Source of the DNA: Oxalobacteraceae bacterium
Lineage (GTDB): Bacteria > Pseudomonadota > Gammaproteobacteria > Burkholderiales > Burkholderiaceae_D
Assembly (NCBI GenBank): GCA_013284265.1
Contig: JABTBR010000031.1
Location: 19,174-83,173, forward strand
Reading direction: 5' to 3'
DNA length: 64,000 nt
Shown here one piece after another: positions 24,550 through 33,386 of the stretch (within the stretch, counting starts at the first letter, position 1; each line of letters starts with the position of its first letter). Position numbers and translations under genes: made by a program. The notes beneath the pieces were generated by a model. The model ran no database searches and had not been told where the DNA came from. It saw nothing but the letters and a program-made list of their open reading frames with translations.

Positions 24550-25887
24550 ATGAAGATTTTGAATCAAGACGAAGCAAAACGGATCTGCGACAAGGTGCTG
24601 GGCTTTTCCAAGGCCGACGAATGCGAGATCAAACTGACCGGCAGCCGCAAGGGCAATATCCGCTATGCACGCAATGCCGTGTCCACCGCCGGCCTGATCG
24701 AAGATACCCAGTTATCGGTGTCGGTCGCCTTCGGCAAGAAGCAGGGCACCGCCACCATCAATGAATTCGACGACAAGTCGCTGGAAAAGGCGGTGCGCCG
24801 GGCCGAGGACCTGGCCCGCCTGGCGCCGGAGAATCCGGAGTTCATGCCAACGCCGGGCAAGCAGGTCTACAAGGCCAGCAACACCTTCAGCCAGGCCACC
24901 GCCGACATCGATCCAGAGTTCCGCGCCCAGGTAGCGGCCTACAGCATCGAGAACAGCCGCAAGAACAAGCTGGTGGCCGCAGGTTTCTTCAGCGACGCCA
25001 CCGCCTTCCAGGCGCTGGCCAATTCGAACGGCGTGTTCGGCTACCAGCAGGATACGGGTCTGGACTTTACCGTAACGGTGCGCACCGAGGACGGCCGCGG
25101 TTCCGGCTGGGCCAAGCGCAGCGTGGGCGACGTCAATAAGTTCGACGCGCGCGAAGCGTCCAATGTGGCGATCGAAAAAGCGCTGCGCTCGGTCGATGCC
25201 AAGGCGCTGGAGCCGGGCCGCTACACGGTGATCCTGGAACCGGCCGCCACCTCCGACATCCTCGGCTATATGTTCAGCGCCTTCGATGCGCGCCAGGCCG
25301 ACGAGGGCCGCAGCTTCCTGTCCAAGAAGGGTGGCGGCAACCGCCTGGGCGAAAAGCTGTTCGACGAGCAGGTCAATATCTGGGCCGATCCCTGGGACAA
25401 GGATGTCGCCGTGCTGCCGTGGGACAGCAACACCATGCTGGCGCGCGAGCGGATGGACATCATCAAGAATGGCAAGGTCAATGCGCTCGACTATTCGCTG
25501 TTCTGGGCCAAGAAGCAGGGCGTGCGCGCGGTGGGACAGCCGGGTAACATCATCATGGCGGGGACGAATAAATCGACCGCCGAGCTGATCGCCAATACCA
25601 AGAAGGGCGTGCTGGTCACGCGCACCTGGTATATCCGCATGGTCGATCCGCAGTCGGTGCTGCTGACCGGACTGACGCGCGACGGCACTTTCTACATTGA
25701 GAACGGCAAGATCAAGCATCCGATCAAGAACTTCCGCTTTAACGAAAGCCCGGTCACGATGCTGAACAATATCGAGGAGCTGGGGCGGCCGGAAATTCTG
25801 GCCGGGGACGAGTCGCAGTTCCAGCTGATGCTGCCGGCGATGAAGGTGCGTGACTTTAATTTCACATCCTTGTCGGACGCGGTGTAA
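24550..25887 (+). CDS. TldE/PmbA-family protein, non-catalytic partner of TldD
   Basis: A 445-residue TldD/PmbA-family protein lacking the HExxxH motif, as expected for TldE (PmbA), the partner that shapes the peptide channel of the TldD/E dimer. It has no signal peptide (MKILNQDEAKRICDKVLG) although both TldD neighbours carry Tat signals. It could stay cytoplasmic, or be carried out in complex with a TldD by the Tat hitch-hiker route; that is inference. Typical features are the N-terminal domain with QLSVSVAFGKKQG and the C-terminal barrel with LLTGLTRDGTFYIENG. The gene is 17 bp after TldD copy 1 and is followed by repeat B. Confidence 0.88.
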   Translation: MKILNQDEAKRICDKVLGFSKADECEIKLTGSRKGNIRYARNAVSTAGLIEDTQLSVSVAFGKKQGTATINEFDDKSLEKAVRRAEDLARLAPENPEFMPTPGKQVYKASNTFSQATADIDPEFRAQVAAYSIENSRKNKLVAAGFFSDATAFQALANSNGVFGYQQDTGLDFTVTVRTEDGRGSGWAKRSVGDVNKFDAREASNVAIEKALRSVDAKALEPGRYTVILEPAATSDILGYMFSAFDARQADEGRSFLSKKGGGNRLGEKLFDEQVNIWADPWDKDVAVLPWDSNTMLARERMDIIKNGKVNALDYSLFWAKKQGVRAVGQPGNIIMAGTNKSTAELIANTKKGVLVTRTWYIRMVDPQSVLLTGLTRDGTFYIENGKIKHPIKNFRFNESPVTMLNNIEELGRPEILAGDESQFQLMLPAMKVRDFNFTSLSDAV

Positions 25888-25896
25888 ACGCAACAG

Positions 25897-26019
25897 AAAA
25901 CCCACGGCGTAACTCTAGGGTCTGACCCAGGGTCCGGATAGGGGCTATGCCCCGCCGGTCCCGACGGGACCGGCCCCCGGCTCTTTGCCGTGGGTTTTGG
26001 GCGGATGCCGGCGGCCCGT
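25897..26019 (+). repeat. Dispersed palindromic repeat, copy B (inside the operon)
   Basis: Core AAAACCCACGGC (25897-25908) pairs with GCCGTGGGTTTT (25987-25998). The centre carries the same GTCTGACCCAGGGTCCGG and GGGGCTATGCCCC blocks and the hairpin CCGGTCCCGACGGGACCGG. The right flank GCGGATGCCGGCGGCCCGT matches that of copy A. It lies between the TldE-like and second TldD-like genes and would be transcribed. Confidence 0.85.
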
Positions 26020-26088
26020 ACGCCTAGCTAAGACTCCGATATTTAGCGGTGGGTTTTTACAATTCAATAAGTAGCAACAGGAGTAGCC

Positions 26089-27726
26089 GTGGAACGACGT
26101 TCTTTTCTTAAAGTGAGTGCAGCAGCGGGCGGTGCGCTGCTGGTGCCGGTGTTCGGCAATGCCATCGCGGCCGAGGAGCTGCTCAAGCCCGTGGCCCTGC
26201 AGTTCAAGAAGGCGCTGGCCGATGTGGCGCTGAACGCCGCCACCAAGGCCGGCGCCAGCTACTGCGATGTGCGCATCGGCCGCTATCTGAATCAGTTCAT
26301 CACCACGCGCGACCTGCATGTGGAAAACATCGTCAACACCGAATCGAGCGGCATCGGCGTGCGCGTGATCGCCGGCGGCGCCTATGGCTTCTGCTCGACC
26401 AATGTGATGACGCCGGATGCCGTGGCCGACGCCGCGCGCCAGGCGGTGGCCATTGCCAAGGCCAACGCGCGCCTGCAAACCGAGCCGGTTCAGCTGGCGC
26501 CGCAAAAAGGCCTGGGCGAGGTGGCCTGGGCCACGCCTTTCACCAAGGACTGGCGCGCCGTTCCCATCAAGGACAAGGCGGACATGCTGATCGCCGCCAA
26601 CCAGGCTGGCCTGGACGCGGGCGCGAGCTTCATGCGCTCGCTGCTATTCCAGGTGAACCAGCAAAAATACTTCGCCTCCACCGACGGCTCCTACATCGAT
26701 CAGGATATCCATCGCCTGTGGTCGCCGCTGACGGCCACCGCCGTCGACAAGGCCAGCAACCGCTTCCGCACCCGCGATGGCCTGTCCTCGCCGGCCAGCA
26801 TGGGTTTTGAATTCTTCGACGCCAAACCCGAACACAAGATCCGTGCCGCCGGCGGCGTGGCCACGCTGTACAAGGGCGGCTACGACCTGATCGAGGACGC
26901 GCGCGCGGCCGGACGCCAGGCACGCGACAAGCTCAGTGCCAAGACAGTGGAGCCGGGCAAATACGATCTGGTGCTCAGTCCCGAACATCTGTTCCTGACC
27001 ATCCACGAATCGGTGGGCCATGCGACGGAACTGGACCGCGTGCTGGGCTACGAAGCCAACTACGCCGGCACCAGCTTCGCCACGCTGGATAAATGGCAAA
27101 GCAAGAACTTCAAATACGGCTCCGATCTGGTGAATATCGTGGCCGACAAGACCGCACCCGGATCGCTGGCCTGGGTGGGCTATGACGACGAGGGCGTGCC
27201 CGCCAAGCGCTGGGACCTGATCCGCAAGGGCGTGCTGGTCAACTACCAGGCCACGCGCGATCAGGCCCACATCATCGGCGAGAAGGAATCGCATGGCTGC
27301 TCGTATGCCGATAGCTGGAGCAGCGTGCAGTTCCAGCGCATGCCGAATGTGTCGCTGGAAGCGGGCAAGGCGCGGCTGACGCCGGACGAGATGATCAGGG
27401 ACGTCAAGAAGGGCATCTACATTCTGGGCCGGGGTTCGTACTCGATCGACCAGCAGCGCTATAACTTCCAGTTCGGCGGCCAGTTGTATTACGAGATCAA
27501 GAACGGCAAAATTGTCGGACAGGTCGAGGATGTGGCCTATCAGTCCAACACCCAGGAATTCTGGAACGCCTGCTCGGCCCTGTGCGATGAACGCGACTGG
27601 CGCATGGGCGGCTCCTTCTTCGATGGCAAGGGCCAGCCCAGTCAGGTCAGTGCGGTGTCGCATGGCTCCAGTACCACCCGCTTTAACGGCATCAATGTGA
27701 TCAACGTCGCCCGCAAGATAGGCTAG
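26089..27726 (+). CDS. Tat-exported TldD-family metallopeptidase (copy 2)
   Basis: A 545-residue close paralogue of the TldD at 22895, collinear throughout. It starts with GTG (AGGAG six bases upstream). The Tat signal MERRSFLKVSAAAGG is a near-perfect RRxFLK. The zinc motif HESVGH is intact and the C-terminal CGKxGQ equivalent is again FDGKGQ; two nearby cysteines in NACSALCDERDW are conserved between the copies. One TldE sits between two TldDs, so the two may form alternative heterodimers or one may work alone. It is 10 bp before the DUF4159 gene. Confidence 0.9.
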   Translation: MERRSFLKVSAAAGGALLVPVFGNAIAAEELLKPVALQFKKALADVALNAATKAGASYCDVRIGRYLNQFITTRDLHVENIVNTESSGIGVRVIAGGAYGFCSTNVMTPDAVADAARQAVAIAKANARLQTEPVQLAPQKGLGEVAWATPFTKDWRAVPIKDKADMLIAANQAGLDAGASFMRSLLFQVNQQKYFASTDGSYIDQDIHRLWSPLTATAVDKASNRFRTRDGLSSPASMGFEFFDAKPEHKIRAAGGVATLYKGGYDLIEDARAAGRQARDKLSAKTVEPGKYDLVLSPEHLFLTIHESVGHATELDRVLGYEANYAGTSFATLDKWQSKNFKYGSDLVNIVADKTAPGSLAWVGYDDEGVPAKRWDLIRKGVLVNYQATRDQAHIIGEKESHGCSYADSWSSVQFQRMPNVSLEAGKARLTPDEMIRDVKKGIYILGRGSYSIDQQRYNFQFGGQLYYEIKNGKIVGQVEDVAYQSNTQEFWNACSALCDERDWRMGGSFFDGKGQPSQVSAVSHGSSTTRFNGINVINVARKIG

Positions 27727-27735
27727 GGCGGCGCC

Positions 27736-28356
27736 ATGCCCGCTTACGACTTCTACTTTACCCGGATCAGTTACGAGTCGGGCGACTGGGACGTGGATAT
27801 CCGCATGCCCAGCAATGTGCTTAACTCGCTGGTGGAATACACCACCTTGCGGGTCGATCCGGTGGAACGTATCGTGGCGCTGGCCGATCCAAAAATGCTG
27901 GAGGCGCCGTTCTGCTATTTCGCCGGCCACAAGCTGGTGCAGTTCAGCGCCGCCGAGCGGCGCAATCTGGAACGCTACGTCAAGGGCGGCGGCTTTCTGT
28001 TCGTGGACGACTGCAACCACGACATCGACGGCCTGTTCGCCAAGTCGTTCGAGGCCGAACTGGCGCGTATCTTCGGCCCCAAGGCGCTGCACAAGATCCC
28101 CAACAATCATCCGCTGTATTCGAGCTTCTTCAAGTTCGACGGGCCGCCGAACACCAGCGTGGAACTGAACGGCTGGGGCGACGACCTGGTACACGAATAC
28201 CTGAAGGCGATCGAAGTGGGCGGGCGGGTGCGCCTGTTGTACAGCAACAAGGACTACGGCTGCGAGTGGGATTATGACTTCCGCAACAAGCGCTGGCTGG
28301 TGGTCGACAATACCCGCTTTGCGGTCAATATCATTCAATATGCACTGGGAGCCTGA
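27736..28356 (+). CDS. DUF4159 domain-containing protein
   Basis: A 206-residue protein of the DUF4159 family, often encoded beside MoxR ATPases. The chain shows EAPFCYFAGHKLVQFS, then GGGFLFVDDCNHDIDGLF and a C-terminal region with DYGCEWDYDFRNKRW. The fold is likely a class I glutamine-amidotransferase-like Rossmann domain, judged from the GGFLFVDD turn typical of this family. No signal peptide or membrane helix is seen. It lies 10 bp after TldD copy 2 and 3 bp before the MoxR gene, so it is tightly operonic. The molecular role is unknown. Confidence 0.85.
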   Translation: MPAYDFYFTRISYESGDWDVDIRMPSNVLNSLVEYTTLRVDPVERIVALADPKMLEAPFCYFAGHKLVQFSAAERRNLERYVKGGGFLFVDDCNHDIDGLFAKSFEAELARIFGPKALHKIPNNHPLYSSFFKFDGPPNTSVELNGWGDDLVHEYLKAIEVGGRVRLLYSNKDYGCEWDYDFRNKRWLVVDNTRFAVNIIQYALGA

Positions 28357-28358
28357 TC

Positions 28359-29363
28359 GTGGTTGAATCTGATGTCCTGTCCTGGAGCGAGGATGAAGTA
28401 GGGGCGCTGGGCGCGCGCGTGGCGGCGCTCAAGGCCAGCATGGCCAAGGTAATTATCGGCCAGGAGAATGTGGTCGATTCGCTCATCATCTGTTTGCTGG
28501 CCGGCGGCCATGCGCTGGTCGAAGGCGTGCCTGGACTGGGCAAGACGCTGCTGGTGAAGTCGCTGGCGCAGGCTACCGATATGCAGTTCCGGCGCGTGCA
28601 GTTCACGCCCGACCTGATGCCGTCCGATATCGTCGGCACCGAGATTCTGGAAGAGGATACGGCCACCCGCAAGCGCGAGTTCCGCTTCCAGCAAGGGCCG
28701 GTATTCACCCAGGTGCTGCTGGCCGACGAGATCAATCGTGCCCCACCCAAGACCCAGTCGGCGCTGCTCGAAGCGATGCAGGAGCGCTGCGTCACCTTCG
28801 CGGGGCAGACGCACCGGCTGCCGTGCCCCTTCTTTGTGCTGGCCACGCAAAATCCGATCGAGCAGGCAGGCACCTATCCGCTGCCGGAGGCGCAGCTGGA
28901 CCGTTTCCTGCTGCGCATCGACGTCGGCTATCCGAGCGAGGCGGAGGAAATCGCCATGGTGTCGGCCACCACCCATGCGGGCCTGGCCGACGCCGAGCCG
29001 GTGATGGATGTGGCCACGCTGCTGCGGCTGCAAACGCTGGTGCGCGATATCCAGATCGGCAACCACCTGCTGACGTATGCGACGCGGCTGGTGCGCGCCA
29101 CCCGCCCGGACGGCAGCCCGGTGCCCAGCGTGCGCAAGCATGTGGGCTGGGGCGCGGGTCCGCGCGCCGGGCAGGCGCTGGTGCTGGCGTCCAAGGCGCG
29201 CGCCCTGATGCAGGGCCGGCTGGCCGTCACGCGCGAGGATATCGGCGCGATGCTGCTGCCGGTGCTGGCGCACCGGGTGCTGCGCAATTTCGAAGCGGAG
29301 GCCGATGGCGTGGCCATCGCCGACATCCTGCTGGCGCTGCGCGAGCATGTGCGGCCGGACTGA
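28359..29363 (+). CDS. MoxR-family AAA+ ATPase
   Basis: A 334-residue AAA+ chaperone-like ATPase. Walker A is EGVPGLGKT at about residues 55-63 and Walker B LLADEIN near 125. The sensor motif FVLATQNPIEQ and the MoxR signature GTYPLPEAQLDRFLL follow. MoxR proteins work with VWA/DUF58 proteins in maturing or assembling envelope complexes (family knowledge). The start is GTG at 28359, with GGGAG upstream and the stop of the DUF4159 gene three bases before. The next gene, DUF58, is its usual partner. Confidence 0.93.
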   Translation: MVESDVLSWSEDEVGALGARVAALKASMAKVIIGQENVVDSLIICLLAGGHALVEGVPGLGKTLLVKSLAQATDMQFRRVQFTPDLMPSDIVGTEILEEDTATRKREFRFQQGPVFTQVLLADEINRAPPKTQSALLEAMQERCVTFAGQTHRLPCPFFVLATQNPIEQAGTYPLPEAQLDRFLLRIDVGYPSEAEEIAMVSATTHAGLADAEPVMDVATLLRLQTLVRDIQIGNHLLTYATRLVRATRPDGSPVPSVRKHVGWGAGPRAGQALVLASKARALMQGRLAVTREDIGAMLLPVLAHRVLRNFEAEADGVAIADILLALREHVRPD

Positions 29364-29375
29364 ATCGGCTAGCCG

Positions 29376-30290
29376 ATGACACAGCAACCGCGCCTGAGCA
29401 ATGCCGCCCTGGCGGCCCATACCGGCGATCTGGATCTGGTGATCCGGCACGTGCTGGCGGGCCTGGGCCATGGCATGCATGCGGGCCGCGAGCGCGGCGC
29501 CGGGGTGGAGTTCTCGGAATACCGCGCTTATGCGCCAGGCGATGAGTGGCGCCGGGTGGACTGGAAGCTGCTGGCCCGCGCCGACCGCTACTATGTACGC
29601 GAGGCGGAGCGCGACAGCCATGTCGCGGTCTGGCTGTGGCTGGACGCGAGTGCGTCGATGGCCGAGGCCAGCCACGACATCCCTGCCATCGACAAGCTGT
29701 GGTTTGCGCGGCTCATGCTGGGCTGTATCGCGGCCATCGCGCAGCGCCAGGGCGATGCTTTCGGCTTGCTGGTGTGCGGCGGCGGCAAGGTGGAGTTCAC
29801 CCCGGCGGCGCGCGGGCCGCGCCAGCTGCAAAGGGTGCTGGCGCGGCTGTCGCGTGCCCAGGCCGGCGGCGCGCTGCCGGATGCGCAGACGCTCAAGCCG
29901 CATCTGCATATGGCCCGCGCACCGGCCCTGGTGTTCGCGGTGGGCGACTTTCTGGAGTGGCCGTCCGCCCTGTCCGAGGCGCTGCTACGCCTGCGCCGCC
30001 TGCGGCATGATGTGCGTCTGCTGGCCTTGCACACGCAGGCCGAGCTGGATGCCAGCTTCAAGGCGGGAATCAGCTATCGCGATCCGGAGCAGGGTGCGGC
30101 GGTGCAGGTGCACAGTCTGAACAACGCTGGCCGCGCCATCTACCGGCAGCGCTTGAGCGAACATTTTGCGGCGCTGACGCGCCACTGCCGCCAGCACGAT
30201 ATCGTCAGCCACGAGGCCTGCATCGAGCAGCCGCTGGGCGCGGCGCTGAGGGACTGGCTGCGGCTGGCGGGGGCGCGTGCGCGATGCTGA
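29376..30290 (+). CDS. DUF58 domain-containing protein (VWA-like partner of MoxR)
   Basis: A 304-residue protein of the DUF58 family, which pairs with MoxR. The family motif GVEFSEYRAYAPGDEWRRVDWKLLAR is clear at about 50-75. A MIDAS-like metal site DASAS (in WLWLDASASM) is intact, so the VWA-type fold may bind metal. No membrane helix is obvious. It begins 12 bp after moxR, and its stop overlaps the start of the next gene. It is thought to bridge the ATPase and its membrane-bound substrate; the substrate here is unknown. Confidence 0.9.
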   Translation: MTQQPRLSNAALAAHTGDLDLVIRHVLAGLGHGMHAGRERGAGVEFSEYRAYAPGDEWRRVDWKLLARADRYYVREAERDSHVAVWLWLDASASMAEASHDIPAIDKLWFARLMLGCIAAIAQRQGDAFGLLVCGGGKVEFTPAARGPRQLQRVLARLSRAQAGGALPDAQTLKPHLHMARAPALVFAVGDFLEWPSALSEALLRLRRLRHDVRLLALHTQAELDASFKAGISYRDPEQGAAVQVHSLNNAGRAIYRQRLSEHFAALTRHCRQHDIVSHEACIEQPLGAALRDWLRLAGARARC

Positions 30291-31339
30291 GCAGTTTGCC
30301 TTTTTGGTGGCTGGCCTTGCCGGTGCTGCTGCTGCCGGTCTGGTGGCACCGCCGCAAGCGCGAACGGCGCGATGCGTTGCCGCTGGCGACCGCGCGCTTC
30401 CTGCCATCCACCGCGCCCGCGCAAATGCGGGTGTGGCGCTGGCGCGAACCGCTGCTATTGCTGCTGCGCTGCCTGTTGCTGGCGGCGGCCATCGCCTGGC
30501 TGGCCGCTACCATCTTCCCCTGGCGCGGCGATACCGTGCTGGTGGACGCCGACGCCGACCAGGGTTGGGTAACACAGCAAATCGCCGCCGCCGGTTTTAC
30601 TGGCGCCGCACGCGCCGGTCTGCCTGCCGATGTATGGCCATGGCTGGCCGCCAACGAAAGGGAATGGCGCAGCGGAGCGCGCTTTCTGGTGCTGGCCCGC
30701 GATGGCAAGCTTGCCATGCCGGCGCACCCGCCGCAGCTGGCGCACGGGCTGGAGCTGCGCGTGCAGCCGCCCGCCGCGGCAGGGGCGGTGGAGGCGCCGT
30801 CGTCGTCTGTCACGGAGCATCGCGTGGCGCTGGCGGCATCGCCTGAAAAAATCGCCGCGTGGCGGGCCTTGTTCCGCGCGTTTGAAGCGGCGGGCGGTGC
30901 CAGCAGCCGCTATGTGCTGCTCGACGCCCCCGACGCCGCAACGGAGCTGGCGGTATGGGACTTGCCGGCGTCACCGCCAGCGGCCTGGCGCGCACCGCTG
31001 TGGTGGCTGGGATCGAACGTCAGCGCGCCTGAGCTGGCAAATGCCGCCAGCGTGTCCATCAACGGCCTGACGATCAGGTACGCGGACAGTCCGCGTGGCC
31101 GCATGTGGGCTTCCGCCAGTTGGCCGCCGCAGGATGCGGAAGGGGCGGGCGCGCTGTACCAAAGCTGGAAGGCACTGCACGGTACCCCACCCGCGTATGC
31201 GGCGCCTGCGCAAGCATTCGCCGCCGCCGGACATGCCAGTGCATCTACATCGAACACGCGCGCTTCGCACTGGCTGGACTGGTTGCTGCTTGGATTATTC
31301 ACGCTGGAACGGATCGCGACGCATGCACGGCGCCACTGA
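30284..31339 (+). CDS. BatA-like membrane protein without a VWA domain
   Basis: A 351-residue membrane protein. The N-terminus MLSSLPFWWLALPVLLLPVW and the second hydrophobic stretch LLLLRCLLLAAAIAWLAATI match the BatA N-terminal domain (PF07584). In place of a VWA domain there is a ~230-residue soluble region without recognisable motifs, then a last hydrophobic segment (HWLDWLLLGLFTLERI) close to the C-terminus. It overlaps the DUF58 gene by 7 bp and the next gene by 17 bp. It probably forms the membrane part of the MoxR/DUF58 assembly. Assigned from the N-terminal domain and context. Confidence 0.78.
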   Translation: MLSSLPFWWLALPVLLLPVWWHRRKRERRDALPLATARFLPSTAPAQMRVWRWREPLLLLLRCLLLAAAIAWLAATIFPWRGDTVLVDADADQGWVTQQIAAAGFTGAARAGLPADVWPWLAANEREWRSGARFLVLARDGKLAMPAHPPQLAHGLELRVQPPAAAGAVEAPSSSVTEHRVALAASPEKIAAWRALFRAFEAAGGASSRYVLLDAPDAATELAVWDLPASPPAAWRAPLWWLGSNVSAPELANAASVSINGLTIRYADSPRGRMWASASWPPQDAEGAGALYQSWKALHGTPPAYAAPAQAFAAAGHASASTSNTRASHWLDWLLLGLFTLERIATHARRH

Positions 31340-33386
31340 TACCCTGCGCTCGCGCATCTACCAGGCGGTCCTGCGCCGGCGTGTTCCGCTTTGGCTGACG
31401 ACTCTGCTGCCCTTGCTGCTGGCGGCGCTGCTGCTGCCCGGTGCGCGTGCGCCGCTGTGCGCCGCCGCGGTGCTCGTCCTGGGAGGCGCGGCTTACGATC
31501 TGTGGCGCTGGCGCCGGCGCGTGTCCTCGGAATGGGCCAGTTGGGTCGATGCCGCCGTGCCAGCGCTGGAGGACAGCAGCGCCTTGCTGGATATCGATCC
31601 CGCCACACCGATCGCGCACCTGCAACGCCAGCGTTTGCAGGCCCGCCTGCTGCTGGTGCTGGAGCAGGCCGACTACCGTGCCATTGCCCGCGCCCGCGTG
31701 CGTCTGAACAAGTGGAACCTGGCGCCGCTGCTATTGAGCCTGGGCGCTGTCGCCATCGCCGCTGCCTGGGCGACGGTGCCGCCGCCTTCCGCCGCCGGTC
31801 TGGCGAAGGTGGACGGGAAAGCCATCCGCCCCATCGCCGCCGGTGAAGTCTATTTGCGCGTGCAACCACCTGCCTACACTGGCGTAGCGGCTTTCGACAC
31901 GGTCGCGCGCGACATCAGCGTGCCGCAATACTCGCGGCTGCGCTGGTGCGTGCGCGAGACAAATGGTGTGGCGCCGTCGGTGGAGCTGGGCGACGGCCAG
32001 GTGCTGCCGGTGACGCCGGACTGCGCCACCCTGCGCGCCGATGAATCGCTGTTCTGGCGCCTGCGCGGGCAGGGCGGCAAGCGCTACAAGGTAGGGGTGC
32101 GGCCGGACGAGCCGCCGCGGGTGGACATTCTGGCCCCGCGCGAGCTCATTGAGCTGCTGCGCGGCGACGCCCAAGGCGTGCAACTGTCGGTCAGCGTCAA
32201 GGATGATTACGCGGTCGCGCGCGCCAGCCTGCATTTGACGCTGGCACGCGGCAGCGGCGAGAACATCCGCTTCAGCGACCGCGAAATGCCGTTGCCGCAG
32301 TCGGCCGATCCGCGCACACGCCAGTGGCAGAAGCAGTGGACGCTGGCGGAACTGGGCATGGAGCCGGGCGACGAGTTGTATTTCTTCGTGCGCGCCAGCG
32401 ACAACGCGCCGGATCATCCCCACAGCACCCAGTCGCCCACCTACACGCTGCGCCTGCCGGGACCTGCCGGCGACAGCCTGGATGCGTCGGCCTTGCCATC
32501 GCTGGGCAAGCCGGAAAACCTGCGCAGCCAGCGCCAGATCATCATCGACACCGAGCAACTGCTGGCCGATATGCGGGGCAGGCCGACACTGCCGGCTGCC
32601 ATCGTGCGCGAGCGCAGCGAAGGCATCGCCGCCGATCAGGCCCAGCTGCGGCTGCGCTATGGCCAGTTCCTGGGCGAGGAATCGACCCTGTTCGGCGACG
32701 AACACGGGGCCGGGAATGCGCATGAGGGCGAGCGTGGCGACGCCCGCGGCGGCAAGGCACAAGGCGGCGAGGCCGGCATCGTCGCCGCGTTCGGCCATGC
32801 CCACGATCAGCAAGACAATGCCACCATCTTCGACCCGCAAACCAAGGCCGTGCTCAAGCGCGCGCTGTCGGCCATGTGGGATGCGGAAAAAGCGCTGCGC
32901 GCCATCACTCCCGCCGGCGCGCTGGCGCCGGAACACAAGGCGCTGGTGGCCATCAAGGAATTGCAGCAGGCCGAACGCGTCTATCTGCACCGCACTGCCT
33001 TCCCGCCGCCCGCGCTGAAGGAAGAGAAGCGCATGAGCGGCGACCTGGCCGGCGCGCAGAGCTACCAGCGTCCGCAAGGCGCACCGCGCGAACTGGCCGC
33101 GCCGGAAGTGCGCGATCTGCTGCGGGCGCTGGCGCAGGATGGCCCCTTGCCCGCCCTGTGGAGCAAGACGGCGCGCGCCAGCATCGGTGACAGGCTGCGC
33201 GATCCGGAGCAGAAGCTGGCCGCCCAGCGCGCGGTGCAGGACGTGCAGGATGGCTGCGCCAGCTGCCGTGGCGTACTGCGCGCCTGGCTGCGCGCCACGC
33301 TGGAAGAGGCGCCGGTGCTGCTGCAAGCCCGTCCCGAAATCGACACGGCCTTCCGCCAGCGCTGGCGCGGCAAGGAGCAGCCGTGA
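31323..33386 (+). CDS. DUF4175-like large membrane protein
   Basis: A 687-residue protein with three N-terminal hydrophobic segments (about 20-55 and 135-155), followed by a long, mainly periplasmic region. Within it, immunoglobulin-like stretches (EVYLRVQPPAYTG; VDILAPRELIELLRGD) and a helical C-terminal half resemble DUF4175 proteins of MoxR clusters. A Gly/His/Glu-rich stretch lies near 455-490. The ATG at 31323 is chosen inside the end of the BatA-like gene; longer forms would overlap far more. Its stop overlaps the start of the next gene. The function is unknown. Confidence 0.75.
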   Translation: MHGATDTLRSRIYQAVLRRRVPLWLTTLLPLLLAALLLPGARAPLCAAAVLVLGGAAYDLWRWRRRVSSEWASWVDAAVPALEDSSALLDIDPATPIAHLQRQRLQARLLLVLEQADYRAIARARVRLNKWNLAPLLLSLGAVAIAAAWATVPPPSAAGLAKVDGKAIRPIAAGEVYLRVQPPAYTGVAAFDTVARDISVPQYSRLRWCVRETNGVAPSVELGDGQVLPVTPDCATLRADESLFWRLRGQGGKRYKVGVRPDEPPRVDILAPRELIELLRGDAQGVQLSVSVKDDYAVARASLHLTLARGSGENIRFSDREMPLPQSADPRTRQWQKQWTLAELGMEPGDELYFFVRASDNAPDHPHSTQSPTYTLRLPGPAGDSLDASALPSLGKPENLRSQRQIIIDTEQLLADMRGRPTLPAAIVRERSEGIAADQAQLRLRYGQFLGEESTLFGDEHGAGNAHEGERGDARGGKAQGGEAGIVAAFGHAHDQQDNATIFDPQTKAVLKRALSAMWDAEKALRAITPAGALAPEHKALVAIKELQQAERVYLHRTAFPPPALKEEKRMSGDLAGAQSYQRPQGAPRELAAPEVRDLLRALAQDGPLPALWSKTARASIGDRLRDPEQKLAAQRAVQDVQDGCASCRGVLRAWLRATLEEAPVLLQARPEIDTAFRQRWRGKEQP

